Shown: piece after piece, positions 54,132 through 62,765 of the stretch | Numbering within the stretch: position 1 is the stretch's first letter | How the letters are laid out: each line of letters begins with the position of its first letter | Origin: Aureimonas flava | GTDB lineage: Bacteria > Pseudomonadota > Alphaproteobacteria > Rhizobiales > Rhizobiaceae | Assembly (NCBI RefSeq): GCF_003583935.1 | Contig: NZ_QYRN01000005.1 | Span: forward strand, 248,001 to 312,000 | Length of the DNA stretch: 64,000 nt | Reading direction: 5' to 3' | The notes under the pieces: generated by a model | What the model saw: the letters and a program-made list of their open reading frames with translations, nothing else | Told to the model about the DNA's origin: nothing | The model's database searches: none | Position numbers and translations under genes: made by a program

Positions 54132-55139
54132 TCAGGCCGGACGGGGGTGGGCGCCGTGGGCGTGGTGATGGTGCCCGTGATCATGGCTCGCGTGGTCATG
54201 GGCATGATCGCCGCCGCAGGCGGTTCCCGCATCGGCGCAGTGCCCGTGCTCGAGTTCCACCGTCGCGTGGTCGATCCGGAAGTCGTCGCTCAGCATCGCC
54301 TTCACGCGGCGCACCACGGCCGTCCCGTCGGCGCCCTCCGGCACGCAGACATGAAGCGTCGCCGCCCGGCGGCGCGGCGTGATCATCCAGACATGGACGT
54401 GGTGCACGTCCTCGATGCCGGGGATCGCTGCGCGCAGGTGGCGGCCGACCTCCGTGCCGTCGACGCCCGCCGGCGCACCCTCCAGGAGCACGTGCGCGGA
54501 CTCCCGCACCAGACGCCAGGCGTTGGCGAGGATCAGGAGGCAGACGAGGACGGACAGGATCGGGTCGATCTGCGTCCAGCCGGTGGCAAGGATCACCACC
54601 GACGCCACGATGGCGGCGACGGAGCCGAGAAGGTCGCCGAGGACATGCAGCAGCGCGCCGCGCATGTTGAGGTCTTCCTTGTCGCCCCCGTGGAGCACGT
54701 AGAAGGCCGCGACGTTGACGAGGAGACCGGCGACGGCGACGACCAGCATCGGGCCGGCGAGGATCTCGACCGGCTCCGAGAACCGCCGCCACGCCTCGTA
54801 GACGATCACGGCGGTGATGCCGAAGAGCACGAGGCCGTTGGAATAGGCGACGAGGATCTGGAACCGGTCGTAGCCGTAGGACCGCTTGGCGTCGGCCGGC
54901 CGAAGGGCGAGGCGCGCGGCGGCGAAGGCCAGGACGAGGCCGGCGAAGTCCACGAACATGTGGCCGGCATCGGCGAGAAGCGCGAGCGAGCCGGAGATCA
55001 GACCGCCCGCGATCTCCGCCAGCATGAAGAGGCCGGTGAGGGCCGCCGCGATGCCGAGCCGCTTGGTGCTGGCATGCGCGGCATGGTCGTGGTGGTCGTG
55101 GCCGGCGTGGTCGTGGGAATGGCCGTGATGGTCGCTCAT
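54132..55139 (-). CDS. cation diffusion facilitator (Zn2+/Co2+ exporter) within the yej operon
   Basis: 335 residues with six predicted membrane helices. The metal site motif is LLADAGHMFVDF in helix II and LLHVLGDLLGS in helix V. It has His-rich ends: SDHHGHSHDHAGHDHHDH at the N-terminus and DHAHDHASHDHGHHHHAHG at the C-terminus. The family exports zinc, cobalt or similar ions from the cytosol. ATG 55139 begins the His-rich sequence; the frame upstream overlaps yejE. It begins 7 bp after yejE and ends 15 bp before yejF, so it is embedded in the operon. Confidence 0.92.
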   Translation of the reverse strand: MSDHHGHSHDHAGHDHHDHAAHASTKRLGIAAALTGLFMLAEIAGGLISGSLALLADAGHMFVDFAGLVLAFAAARLALRPADAKRSYGYDRFQILVAYSNGLVLFGITAVIVYEAWRRFSEPVEILAGPMLVVAVAGLLVNVAAFYVLHGGDKEDLNMRGALLHVLGDLLGSVAAIVASVVILATGWTQIDPILSVLVCLLILANAWRLVRESAHVLLEGAPAGVDGTEVGRHLRAAIPGIEDVHHVHVWMITPRRRAATLHVCVPEGADGTAVVRRVKAMLSDDFRIDHATVELEHGHCADAGTACGGDHAHDHASHDHGHHHHAHGAHPRPA

Positions 55140-55146
55140 GACGCGG

Positions 55147-56370
55147 TCACCGGAAGCTCTTGCGAGGGTCGAAGGCATCGCGCACCGCCTCGCCGACGAA
55201 GACGAGAAGCGAGAGCATCAGCGACAGGACCACGAAGCCCGAGATGCCGAGCCAGGGTGCCTGGAGGTTGTTGCGGCCCTGCGCCAGGAGCTCGCCGAGG
55301 GATGGCGAGCCGGGCGGCAGTCCGAAGCCCAGGAAGTCGAGCGACGTCAGCGTGGTGATCGACCCGTTCAGGATGAAGGGCAGGAAGGTCAGCGTCGCCA
55401 CCATGGCGTTGGGCAGGAGGTGGCGGCCCATGATGGTCCAGTCGCCGACGCCGAGCGCGCGGGCGGCATTGACGTATTCGAAGTTGCGCGCGCGCAGGAA
55501 CTCGGCCCGCACCACGCCCACGAAGGCCACCCACGAGAACAGGAGCATGATGCCGAGGAGGATCCAGAAGCCGGGCGGCAGGATCGCGGCGACGATCAGG
55601 AGCAGGTAGAGCACCGGGATCGAGGACCAGATCTCGATGAAGCGCTGGAACAGAAGATCGACCCAGCCGCCGAAATAGCCTTGAACGGCGCCCGCGAAGA
55701 CGCCGATCACGGCCGAGGCGGCGGTCAGGATCAGGCCGAACAGGACGGAGATGCGGAAGCCGTAGATCAGCCGGGCGAGCACGTCCCGCGCCTGGTCGTC
55801 GGTGCCGAGCCAGTTCCAGTTGCCGACCGTGCAGTTGGGGTCGGCCACCCCTTGCGGGTAGCGCGCGCAGCGCTCCTCCTTGGAGAAGGTCCAGGACGGC
55901 GGGGAGGGGGCGGGCGTCGGGATCTCGTTGTTGACGCTCTGGTAGGAGTAGCGGATCGGCGGCCAGATCATCCAGCCGTTGGCGGCGATCTCGTCCTGGA
56001 TGAACGGGTCGCGGTAGTTGGTGACGGGCAGGAAGCCGCCGAACACCTCCTCCGGGTAGTCCCGGAAGATCGGCGCGTAGTACTCGTTCTTGTAGGAGAT
56101 CAGGATCGGCTTGTCGTTGGCGACGAACTCGGCGCAGAGCGTCACCACGAAGAGCAGGCCGAAGATCCAGAGCGACCACCAGCCGCGCCGGTTGGCCTTG
56201 AAGTTCTGCCAGCGGCGCTGGTTGAGCGGGGACAGGCGCGGCGGCCGGCCCATGGCGACCACCGGCGGCCCGGCCTGGGCGACGCCGCTGGCGCCGCCCT
56301 GCGCCTCGCGCAGCGTGGCCGGCTCGGCCGGGCGATCCTTGGCGTTGCGGTCCTCGACGGTATCGGTCAC
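55147..56370 (-). CDS. yejE: peptide ABC transporter permease YejE
   Basis: 407 residues. An N-terminal helix (about 70-92) and a large extracytoplasmic stretch (to about 200) precede the permease domain with RNFEYVNAARALGVGDWTIMGRHLLPNA, the ATPase-contact loop. The C-terminus ends EAVRDAFDPRKSFR, typical of YejE. It follows yejB by 4 bp. It works with YejB and YejF to import peptides. Confidence 0.93.
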   Translation of the reverse strand: MTDTVEDRNAKDRPAEPATLREAQGGASGVAQAGPPVVAMGRPPRLSPLNQRRWQNFKANRRGWWSLWIFGLLFVVTLCAEFVANDKPILISYKNEYYAPIFRDYPEEVFGGFLPVTNYRDPFIQDEIAANGWMIWPPIRYSYQSVNNEIPTPAPSPPSWTFSKEERCARYPQGVADPNCTVGNWNWLGTDDQARDVLARLIYGFRISVLFGLILTAASAVIGVFAGAVQGYFGGWVDLLFQRFIEIWSSIPVLYLLLIVAAILPPGFWILLGIMLLFSWVAFVGVVRAEFLRARNFEYVNAARALGVGDWTIMGRHLLPNAMVATLTFLPFILNGSITTLTSLDFLGFGLPPGSPSLGELLAQGRNNLQAPWLGISGFVVLSLMLSLLVFVGEAVRDAFDPRKSFR

Positions 56371-56374
56371 CGGG

Positions 56375-57460
56375 TCAGACCTCCCGCCGCTCGAAGTCGA
56401 TGCGCGGATCGATCCAGGTATAGGTGAGGTCGGAGATCAGCGTGGTCACGAGCCCGATCAGGGAGAAGATGTAGAGCGTGGCGAACACCACCGGATAGTC
56501 CCGCTTGTAGATGCTCTCGAAGGACAGGAGGCCCAGCCCGTCCAGGGAGAAGATGGTCTCGATCAGCAGCGAGCCGGCGAAGAAGGCCGAGATGAAGGCG
56601 CCCGGAAAGCCGGCCACGATGATGAGCATTGCGTTGCGGAAGACGTGGCCGTAGAGCACGCGCCGCTCGGCGAGGCCCTTGGCCCGCGCGGTGGTCACGT
56701 ACTGCTTGCGGATCTCGTCCAGGAACGAGTTCTTGGTCAGGAGCGTGGTGGTGGCGAAGGCCGAGAGCGACAGCGCGATCAGCGGCAGCGTCAGGTGCCA
56801 GAAGTAGTCGGCGATGCGCGCCGGCCAGGACAGCTGCGCCCAGTTGTCGGAGGTGAGGCCGCGCAGCGGAAACCAGTCGAGGAACGAGCCGCCCGCGAAC
56901 AGGACGATCAGCAGGACGGCGAACAGGAAGCCGGGGATCGCGTAGGCGACGATGATGACGGCGCTCGTCCAGGTGTCGAAGCGCGAGCCCTCGTGCAGCG
57001 CCTTGCGGATGCCGAGCGGGATCGAGATCACGTAGGAGAGAAGCGTGATCCAGAGGCCGAGCGAGATCGATACGGGCAGCTTCTGGACGATCAGGTCGAC
57101 CACGGTGGCGTTGGAGAAGAAGCTCGTCCCGAAGTCGAAGCGGGCGTAGTTCCAGATCATCTCGCCGAAGCGCTGCCAGGCCGGCTTGTCGAAGCCGAAC
57201 TGCTCCTCCAGCCGCTTGATGAACTCCGGGTCGAGCCCCTGCGCCCCGCGGTAGCCGGACGTGTCGCCGCTCTGGGCGGCCATGTCGCCGCCCCCGCCGC
57301 CCAGCCGGTCCGCCGCGCCGCCGCCCTGGCCCTGGAGGCCGGCGATCACCTGCTCCACCGGGCCGCCGGGCGCGAACTGGATGACCACGAAGGACACGGC
57401 CATGATCCCGAGCAGCGTCGGGATCATCAGGAGAAGGCGTCGAAGGATGTATGCGGCCAT
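56375..57460 (-). CDS. yejB: peptide ABC transporter permease YejB
   Basis: 361 residues with the DppB-type first helix MAAYILRRLLLMIPTLLGIMAVSF, a variable Gly-rich loop (about 45-70), five further helices and the coupling loop RKQYVTTARAKGLAERRVLYGHVFRNA. It pairs with YejE. It begins 38 bp after the yejA gene at 57499. Confidence 0.94.
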   Translation of the reverse strand: MAAYILRRLLLMIPTLLGIMAVSFVVIQFAPGGPVEQVIAGLQGQGGGAADRLGGGGGDMAAQSGDTSGYRGAQGLDPEFIKRLEEQFGFDKPAWQRFGEMIWNYARFDFGTSFFSNATVVDLIVQKLPVSISLGLWITLLSYVISIPLGIRKALHEGSRFDTWTSAVIIVAYAIPGFLFAVLLIVLFAGGSFLDWFPLRGLTSDNWAQLSWPARIADYFWHLTLPLIALSLSAFATTTLLTKNSFLDEIRKQYVTTARAKGLAERRVLYGHVFRNAMLIIVAGFPGAFISAFFAGSLLIETIFSLDGLGLLSFESIYKRDYPVVFATLYIFSLIGLVTTLISDLTYTWIDPRIDFERREV

Positions 57461-57498
57461 TCAGCGGTTCCGTTGTGCGAAGGCGTCGGCGGGCGCGA

Positions 57499-59379
57499 TC
57501 ACGCCCGGCCGATCGCCTTGGCCTTGGATTCGTCGTACCACCAGAGATGTTCCACCGGAAAGCCGTATTCGGGCTTCGTGGGCGCCATGCCGAACATGTC
57601 CCACCACGCGCTGTTGTGGCCCTCGGCGTGGATGTTCGGGATCCAGTCGAGCCGCCAGCGCAGCACGCGGTCGAGCGCGCGCATGGTATGCGTCAGCTCG
57701 TCGCGGCTCCTCGCCTCGCCGATCCGGTCGAGAAGTCGGTCCACCGCCGGGCTCGCCATGCCGGGATAGTTGTAGGACCCGTCGCGGTCGCGCGCGTTCG
57801 AGCCGAAGAAGAGCGACATCCCTTCGCGCGTCGGCGTGCCGTTGAAGCCGAAGCGGCAGAGGATCATGTCGAAGTCGAAGCGGTTCAGCCGGTCCTGATA
57901 CTGGGCGGCGTCCACCACGCGCATCGACGCCTCGACGCCGAGCAGCTTCATGTTCTCGACCATCTTCCCGTAGACGCGACCCTGCTCGGGGTCGTTCAGG
58001 AGATATTCGAGGCGGAATGGCTGGCCGGCCGCGTCCACTAGGGTCGAGCCCCGCCGCGTCCAGCCGGCGGCGGCGAAGAGCTCGGAGGCTTCGCGCAAGG
58101 GCCGACGGTCGCGGCCCGAACCGTCGGTGACGGGCTGGGTCCAGACCTCGCCGAAGACCTCCGGCGGCAGGTCGGCCCGCAGCGGCTCGAGGACGGCGAG
58201 TTCCTCCGGCGTCGGCGCGCCGGTCGCCACGTAGTCCGACAGCTCGAACGGCGACTGAGAGTGCTGGCGCAGGCCGAACAGGAGGTTGGCGTTGGTCCAC
58301 TCGAAGTCGAAGCACAGGTTGATCGCGCGTCGCACCCGCGCGTCGCCGAACTGGGCCCGGCGCTGGTTCAGCGCCCAGCACTGGAAGTTCGGCCAGCTCT
58401 CGCCGGGGATGGTGTCGCGCTTCACGCGTCCGTCCTGCGCGGCCGGGAACGCGTATTCGCTCGCCCAGGCGCGCGGCGTGAACTCCTCGCGATAGGTCAC
58501 GTCGCCCTTCTTGAAGGCTTCCAGCGCGGCTTGACGGTCTCGGAAGCACTCGACGCGGATGGTCTGGAAATGGCCGAGCCCCTTGGAGAAGGGCATGTCG
58601 CGGCCCCAGTAGTCGGCGCGCTTCTCGTACTCGATGAAGCGCCCGGCGGCGTAGCGGCCCACCTCCCATGCTCCGGAGCCGGGAATAGCATCGAAGCCGC
58701 CCTGCCCGAAGGGTCGGTCGGCGAAGAAGGCGGCCGGCACGATCGGCATCGACAGCGCGGCCAGCGCGGTCGGCACGGTCTGGCGGCCGGAAAAGACGAT
58801 GCGAACGGTCCGCTCGTCCTCGGCGGCGACCTCGGTCACCTCCACGAGCTGGATGGCAAGGGACGGATGGCCCTCCCGTTTCAGCGTGTCGTAGGAGAAC
58901 ACGACGTCGGCGGCCGTCACCGGCGCGTCGGTCGAGAAGCGCGCCTCAGGCCGCAGCCGGAAGGTGAAGCGGTTGCCGTCGGCGGAGACCGCGACGCTTT
59001 CGGCCAAAAGCCCGTAGATCGCGTCCGGCTCGTCCAGCGTGGAGAGCATCAGGCCCTCGTAGAGCATCTCCATGCGCGGCGGCGCGTTGCCTTGGAGCAC
59101 CAGCGTGTTGAACGTGTCGAACGTGTCGGGGGACTGGTTGAAGAACCAGGACGGCACGGTGAAGGTGAACCGGCCGCCGGCCGGCGCCTCCGGCGTCGCG
59201 TAGTCGAACTGCGCGTAGTCCGCCGGATATTTCAGATCGCCGAAGGCCGACAGGCCGTGCAGCGGCGTGTCGGCGGGATTGTCGGCGAAGGACAGGCGGG
59301 GCAGGGCGGCGGCCGCCGCCGCGCCCATCGCCAGCTTGCCGAAATGGCGACGGCTGATGCGAACGAAGCTTTCCGTCAT
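57499..59379 (-). CDS. yejA: extracellular peptide-binding protein YejA, Tat signal
   Basis: 626 residues of solute-binding family 5. The N-terminus MTESFVRISRRHFGKLAMG has a twin-arginine motif (RR at 10-11, SRRHFGK) and a following Ala-rich helix, so it is exported folded through Tat. The mature part has FGDLKYPADYAQFDYATPEAPAGG and PIVPAAFFADRPFGQGG as in YejA. It lies 10 bp after a second YejA-like gene. Confidence 0.93.
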   Translation of the reverse strand: MTESFVRISRRHFGKLAMGAAAAAALPRLSFADNPADTPLHGLSAFGDLKYPADYAQFDYATPEAPAGGRFTFTVPSWFFNQSPDTFDTFNTLVLQGNAPPRMEMLYEGLMLSTLDEPDAIYGLLAESVAVSADGNRFTFRLRPEARFSTDAPVTAADVVFSYDTLKREGHPSLAIQLVEVTEVAAEDERTVRIVFSGRQTVPTALAALSMPIVPAAFFADRPFGQGGFDAIPGSGAWEVGRYAAGRFIEYEKRADYWGRDMPFSKGLGHFQTIRVECFRDRQAALEAFKKGDVTYREEFTPRAWASEYAFPAAQDGRVKRDTIPGESWPNFQCWALNQRRAQFGDARVRRAINLCFDFEWTNANLLFGLRQHSQSPFELSDYVATGAPTPEELAVLEPLRADLPPEVFGEVWTQPVTDGSGRDRRPLREASELFAAAGWTRRGSTLVDAAGQPFRLEYLLNDPEQGRVYGKMVENMKLLGVEASMRVVDAAQYQDRLNRFDFDMILCRFGFNGTPTREGMSLFFGSNARDRDGSYNYPGMASPAVDRLLDRIGEARSRDELTHTMRALDRVLRWRLDWIPNIHAEGHNSAWWDMFGMAPTKPEYGFPVEHLWWYDESKAKAIGRA

Positions 59380-59389
59380 CGGTCGGCCC

Positions 59390-61369
59390 TCAGGGTCGCG
59401 AGGCGGGAATGGCGGGCGCGGCGGCCGGGTCGGGCGCGCCCGCAGCCGCCTGATCTGCCGGCGTGTTCACCGGCACCTCGCCCTTGACCCACCACGAGAA
59501 CGGATCGATGCCGGCATAGGCCGGTCGCCGCTCGGGCATGCCGAACTTGTCCCACCAGGCGAGCCAGATGTTGGGGTTGTGGTACTGCGGCACGACGTAG
59601 AAGTTCCACAGGAGAACCCGGTCGAGGGCGTGCGTCGCGGCCACGAGACTGTCGCGGTCCGGCGCGTAGATGATCTTCTCGATGATGGCGTCGACGGCCG
59701 GGTTGCGGATGCCGGCCGCGTTGCGGCTACCCGGCTGGCTCGCCGCCGCGCTGGACCAGAAGTCGCGCTGCTCGTTGCCGGGCGAAAGAGACTGCGCCAT
59801 GACGTCGGTCACTACGTCGTAGTCGAAATTGTCGGCGAGCGCCTGATACTGCGAGGCGTCCACGATGCGCGTCGAGGTCTCGATGCCGAGACGCTTGAGC
59901 TGGTTGGCGAAGGGATCGATGACGCGGCTCGAGGACGGGTCGGCCGCCAGGAACTCGATGCGGAACGGCTCGCCCTTGGCGTTCACGAGCTGCGAGCCCT
60001 GCCGCTTCCAGCCGGCCTGCGTCAGGAGTTCGAAGGCCTCGCGCAGGTAGGTGCGCTCGGCGCCCGGGTCCGAGTAGTCGGGCAGGGTGAAGGGCGTCGT
60101 GAAGACTTCGGGCGGGATCTCGGCGCGCAGCGGCTCGAGGATCTTCAGCTCCGCCTCGCTCGGCAGGCCCGAGGAGGCGAGCTCGGTGCCCTGGAAATAG
60201 CTCGTGGTGCGCGCGTACTGCCCGTAGAACAGCGAGCGGTTCATCTCCTGGAAGTTGTAGGCGAGCGTCAGCGCGTGACGCGTGCGCGGATCGGAGAACT
60301 TCTCGCGCCGCGTGTTGAGCACGAAGCCCTGCATCGGCTCGCCGCTCTCGGAGGGAATCGCCTCCTTCTTGACGCGCCCGTCGCGGAAGGCGGGGAAGTC
60401 GTAGCCCTGCGCCCAGCGGCCGGCGCTGTTCTCCGAGCGGTAGTCGGAGAAGCCGCCGCGCTTGAAGGCCTCCCAGCCGGCGCTCTGGTCGCGGAAGTAG
60501 GTGTAGCGGATCTCGTCGTAGTTGAAGCGGCCGCGGCGGGGGCCCTTGTCCGCCGCCCAGTAGTCCGGCACGCGCTCCCAGGTGACGGTGGACCCGGGCT
60601 GGTAGGCCTTGACGCGGTAAGGGCCCGATCCGACCGGGACCTCCAGCGTCGGGTTGTCGATGTCGCGCTTGCGCCCCTGCGCGTCCGTGCCTTCCCAGAA
60701 GTGCCGGGGCAGCACCACGAGGTCGCCCATGATGTTGGGCAGCTCGCGGTTTCCGGTCTGATCGAAGCGGAAGGTCACCTCGCGCTCGCCGGTCACCTCG
60801 GCGCTGGTCACGTTGTGGTAGTAGTTGGCGTAGAGCGGGGACAGGCGCGTCACCGTCCGGAAGGTCCAGATCACGTCGTCGGCGGTGATCGGCTGCCCGT
60901 CCTGGAAGCGGGCGTCGGGATCGAGACGGAAGGTGACGGAGGAGAAGTCGTCCGGGTAGCGCATCGCCTCGGCGATCAGCCCGTGGCTGACGCCCGGCTC
61001 GTCCGGTGCCTGGTCCATCAGCGTGTCGTAGGCGATCCCCCCGCCGAAGGCGGCGAAGCCGGCCGCCGGGGTGCCTCGGACGGGGAAGGGGTTGAAGCTG
61101 TCGAACGTCCCCGACGTCTGGAGATTGAGGCGCCCGCCCTTCGGCGCGTCGGGGTTCACATAGTCGTAATGGGCGAAGTCGTCGCCGTATTTCGAGGGCC
61201 GGATCAGCGACGACGAGGTCCGCCATTCGCCCGCCTGCCGCGTCGGCGTACCGGGCGCTGCGGGTGCCGCCGCCTCCTGCGCCAGGGCCGGCGCGCCCGA
61301 CAGGGCGAGGAAAGCGGTCAGGGCGAGGGCGGACACGGCGCGCGAGACTGGCGGCAAATCGATCTCCAT
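59390..61369 (-). CDS. extracellular peptide-binding protein, YejA paralogue, Sec signal
   Basis: 659 residues of the same family. The signal sequence MEIDLPPVSRAVSALALTAFLALSGAPALAQ lacks a twin arginine, so export should be by Sec. Mature motifs YGDDFAHYDYVNPDAPKGG, GSGPYRVKAY and VRHALTLAYNFQEMNRSLFYGQY-like RTRHALTLAYNFQEMNRS match YejA. The C-terminal end is Ala/Pro-rich. It is the first gene of the yej run, and probably recognises a different set of peptides from its paralogue. Confidence 0.93.
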   Translation of the reverse strand: MEIDLPPVSRAVSALALTAFLALSGAPALAQEAAAPAAPGTPTRQAGEWRTSSSLIRPSKYGDDFAHYDYVNPDAPKGGRLNLQTSGTFDSFNPFPVRGTPAAGFAAFGGGIAYDTLMDQAPDEPGVSHGLIAEAMRYPDDFSSVTFRLDPDARFQDGQPITADDVIWTFRTVTRLSPLYANYYHNVTSAEVTGEREVTFRFDQTGNRELPNIMGDLVVLPRHFWEGTDAQGRKRDIDNPTLEVPVGSGPYRVKAYQPGSTVTWERVPDYWAADKGPRRGRFNYDEIRYTYFRDQSAGWEAFKRGGFSDYRSENSAGRWAQGYDFPAFRDGRVKKEAIPSESGEPMQGFVLNTRREKFSDPRTRHALTLAYNFQEMNRSLFYGQYARTTSYFQGTELASSGLPSEAELKILEPLRAEIPPEVFTTPFTLPDYSDPGAERTYLREAFELLTQAGWKRQGSQLVNAKGEPFRIEFLAADPSSSRVIDPFANQLKRLGIETSTRIVDASQYQALADNFDYDVVTDVMAQSLSPGNEQRDFWSSAAASQPGSRNAAGIRNPAVDAIIEKIIYAPDRDSLVAATHALDRVLLWNFYVVPQYHNPNIWLAWWDKFGMPERRPAYAGIDPFSWWVKGEVPVNTPADQAAAGAPDPAAAPAIPASRP

Positions 61370-61520
61370 CTGGCGGGGCCGGCGCGGCGGGCGGGCCGGA
61401 TGCCCAGACCCCGCCCGAGCTTTGTGGCCTTCCTCGGGCGAAAGGCGCGTCTGACGAAAGTGTAAGCTTCGCCGCCACCCTGTCCACCCGAGCTAGCGCG
61501 CGAACCGGGCCCGAAACGAA

Positions 61521-61550
61521 GAAAGCCGGACCTTGGCCGGTCCGGCTTTC
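61521..61550. terminator. terminator hairpin after the cytochrome c gene
   Basis: A 12-bp stem GAAAGCCGGACC / GGTCCGGCTTTC with a 6-nt loop, 24 bp after the stop of the minus-strand cytochrome gene. The TTTC at the stem base serves as a short T-run. Confidence 0.7.
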
Positions 61551-61574
61551 CCGTCGTCGAAGCGTCTTCTGTGC

Positions 61575-62555
61575 TTACTGCGCCGGAGCCGGAGCCGGAG
61601 CCGGATTTTCGGCCGGGGCGGCGGGAGCCGCCGGCGTCGCGGGGGCCGGGTTCTGCTGCGGGGCCTGCGTGCCCGGTGCCTCCGGCGCGGCCTGGCCCGG
61701 CTCGGCCGGCGGCACGGGGGCACCCGCCGGCGCGCTGGTCGCGTTGTCGCCGGTGGCGGGCACCGTTCCGGCGGGCGGGGTGGTCGGGGCGGCGCCCGTG
61801 GTCTGGTCGGTGGTGCCGGCGCCCTGCGGCTGGCTCACCGCGTCGTTGGGCAGCGCGTTCGCGTTGGTGGTGGCGTTCGGCGTGGTCGGCGCGGGGGCGG
61901 CCGCGCCCTCGGCGGGCGCCGCGGCACCCTCGGCCGGCGCTGCCCCTTCGGCAGGTGCCGCGCCCTCGGCCGCCGCTTCGCCGCCGGCCGGCGCGCCGGC
62001 GTCGGGCGCGGGCGGCGGGGGCGGGTTGTCGGACAGGGTGCCGAGATAGGCGAGAAGGTCCGCGCGCTCCTGGTCCTTCGGGATGCCCGCGAAGCCCATG
62101 GCCGTGCCCTGGACGTACTGCTTGGGGCCGTGCAGGAAGTGGTTCAGGTGGTCCCAGTCCCAGACGACCGACTTGCCCTGCGAGAACTCGGTCAGCGCCG
62201 CCGAGTAGCTGAAGCCCTCGTGCGAGGCGATCGGCCGGTTCACGATGTCCCACAGGTCGGGGCCGACCTTGTTGGGGCCGCCCTTCTCGCCCGAGTGGCA
62301 GGCCTGGCAGCGCTTGAAGATCGCCGCGCCCGCCTCGGCGTTGGCGGACTGCATGAGCTGGCCGACCGGCGTCACCTCGTTGGCGGCCGGGGCGGCGCCG
62401 CCGCCGGCCGGCGCGTCGGGCACCGCGATCTCGAAACCGGGTTTCTCGGGCGTCTCTGCGTGGAAGATGCCCTCGGCCAGTAGGCTGCCGCCGAACAGAA
62501 CGAACACGGTGCCGAGCAGGGCGCCGAAGATCTTGTTGGCCTCGAACGAATTCAT
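61575..62555 (-). CDS. cycM: membrane-anchored cytochrome c (CycM/c552-like) with long Ala/Pro/Glu-rich tail
   Basis: 326 residues. An uncleaved N-terminal helix (about 8-28, [20 protein letters not shown]) is followed by a class I cytochrome c domain with the haem motif CQACH (83-87), axial Met153 in GTAMGFAG, and [13 protein letters not shown]. It would pass electrons between bc1 and the oxidase. Beyond residue 177 comes a tail of about 150 residues with repeated APAEGA units and no predicted fold; ordinary CycM proteins stop at the domain end. The start at 62555 ([11 protein letters not shown]) matches homologues. Confidence 0.9.
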   Translation of the reverse strand: MNSFEANKIFGALLGTVFVLFGGSLLAEGIFHAETPEKPGFEIAVPDAPAGGGAAPAANEVTPVGQLMQSANAEAGAAIFKRCQACHSGEKGGPNKVGPDLWDIVNRPIASHEGFSYSAALTEFSQGKSVVWDWDHLNHFLHGPKQYVQGTAMGFAGIPKDQERADLLAYLGTLSDNPPPPPAPDAGAPAGGEAAAEGAAPAEGAAPAEGAAAPAEGAAAPAPTTPNATTNANALPNDAVSQPQGAGTTDQTTGAAPTTPPAGTVPATGDNATSAPAGAPVPPAEPGQAAPEAPGTQAPQQNPAPATPAAPAAPAENPAPAPAPAQ

Positions 62556-62765
62556 GATAAAGGGCGGCTCCCTCTGCAGCCGGCGCAAGGGGCCGACGAC
62601 ACGCGCTTTCGACGTTCCGCGGACCGAAGCGTGTTCCGCCGGCTCCGGCGGCCCCTGCTGAGCCCGTCAATTGGAAGCGTTCTGACATTCCGATCGGAAT
62701 CGATCAAGCGCCCTCCTGTCACAGCTTCGCCTAAATTTCCCACGTCCGCACCAGAGTTCCCGTCC

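Noticed and set aside
55075-55135. Short tandem DNA repeat (GGTCGTGG-like)
   Set aside because: It codes the His/Asp/Gly-rich N-terminus of the cation transporter and needs no other explanation.
61890-61990. Possible repeat array or CRISPR-like structure
   Set aside because: The GCC-rich repeats are codons of the APAEGA tail of the cytochrome; unit length varies, and there are no spacers.
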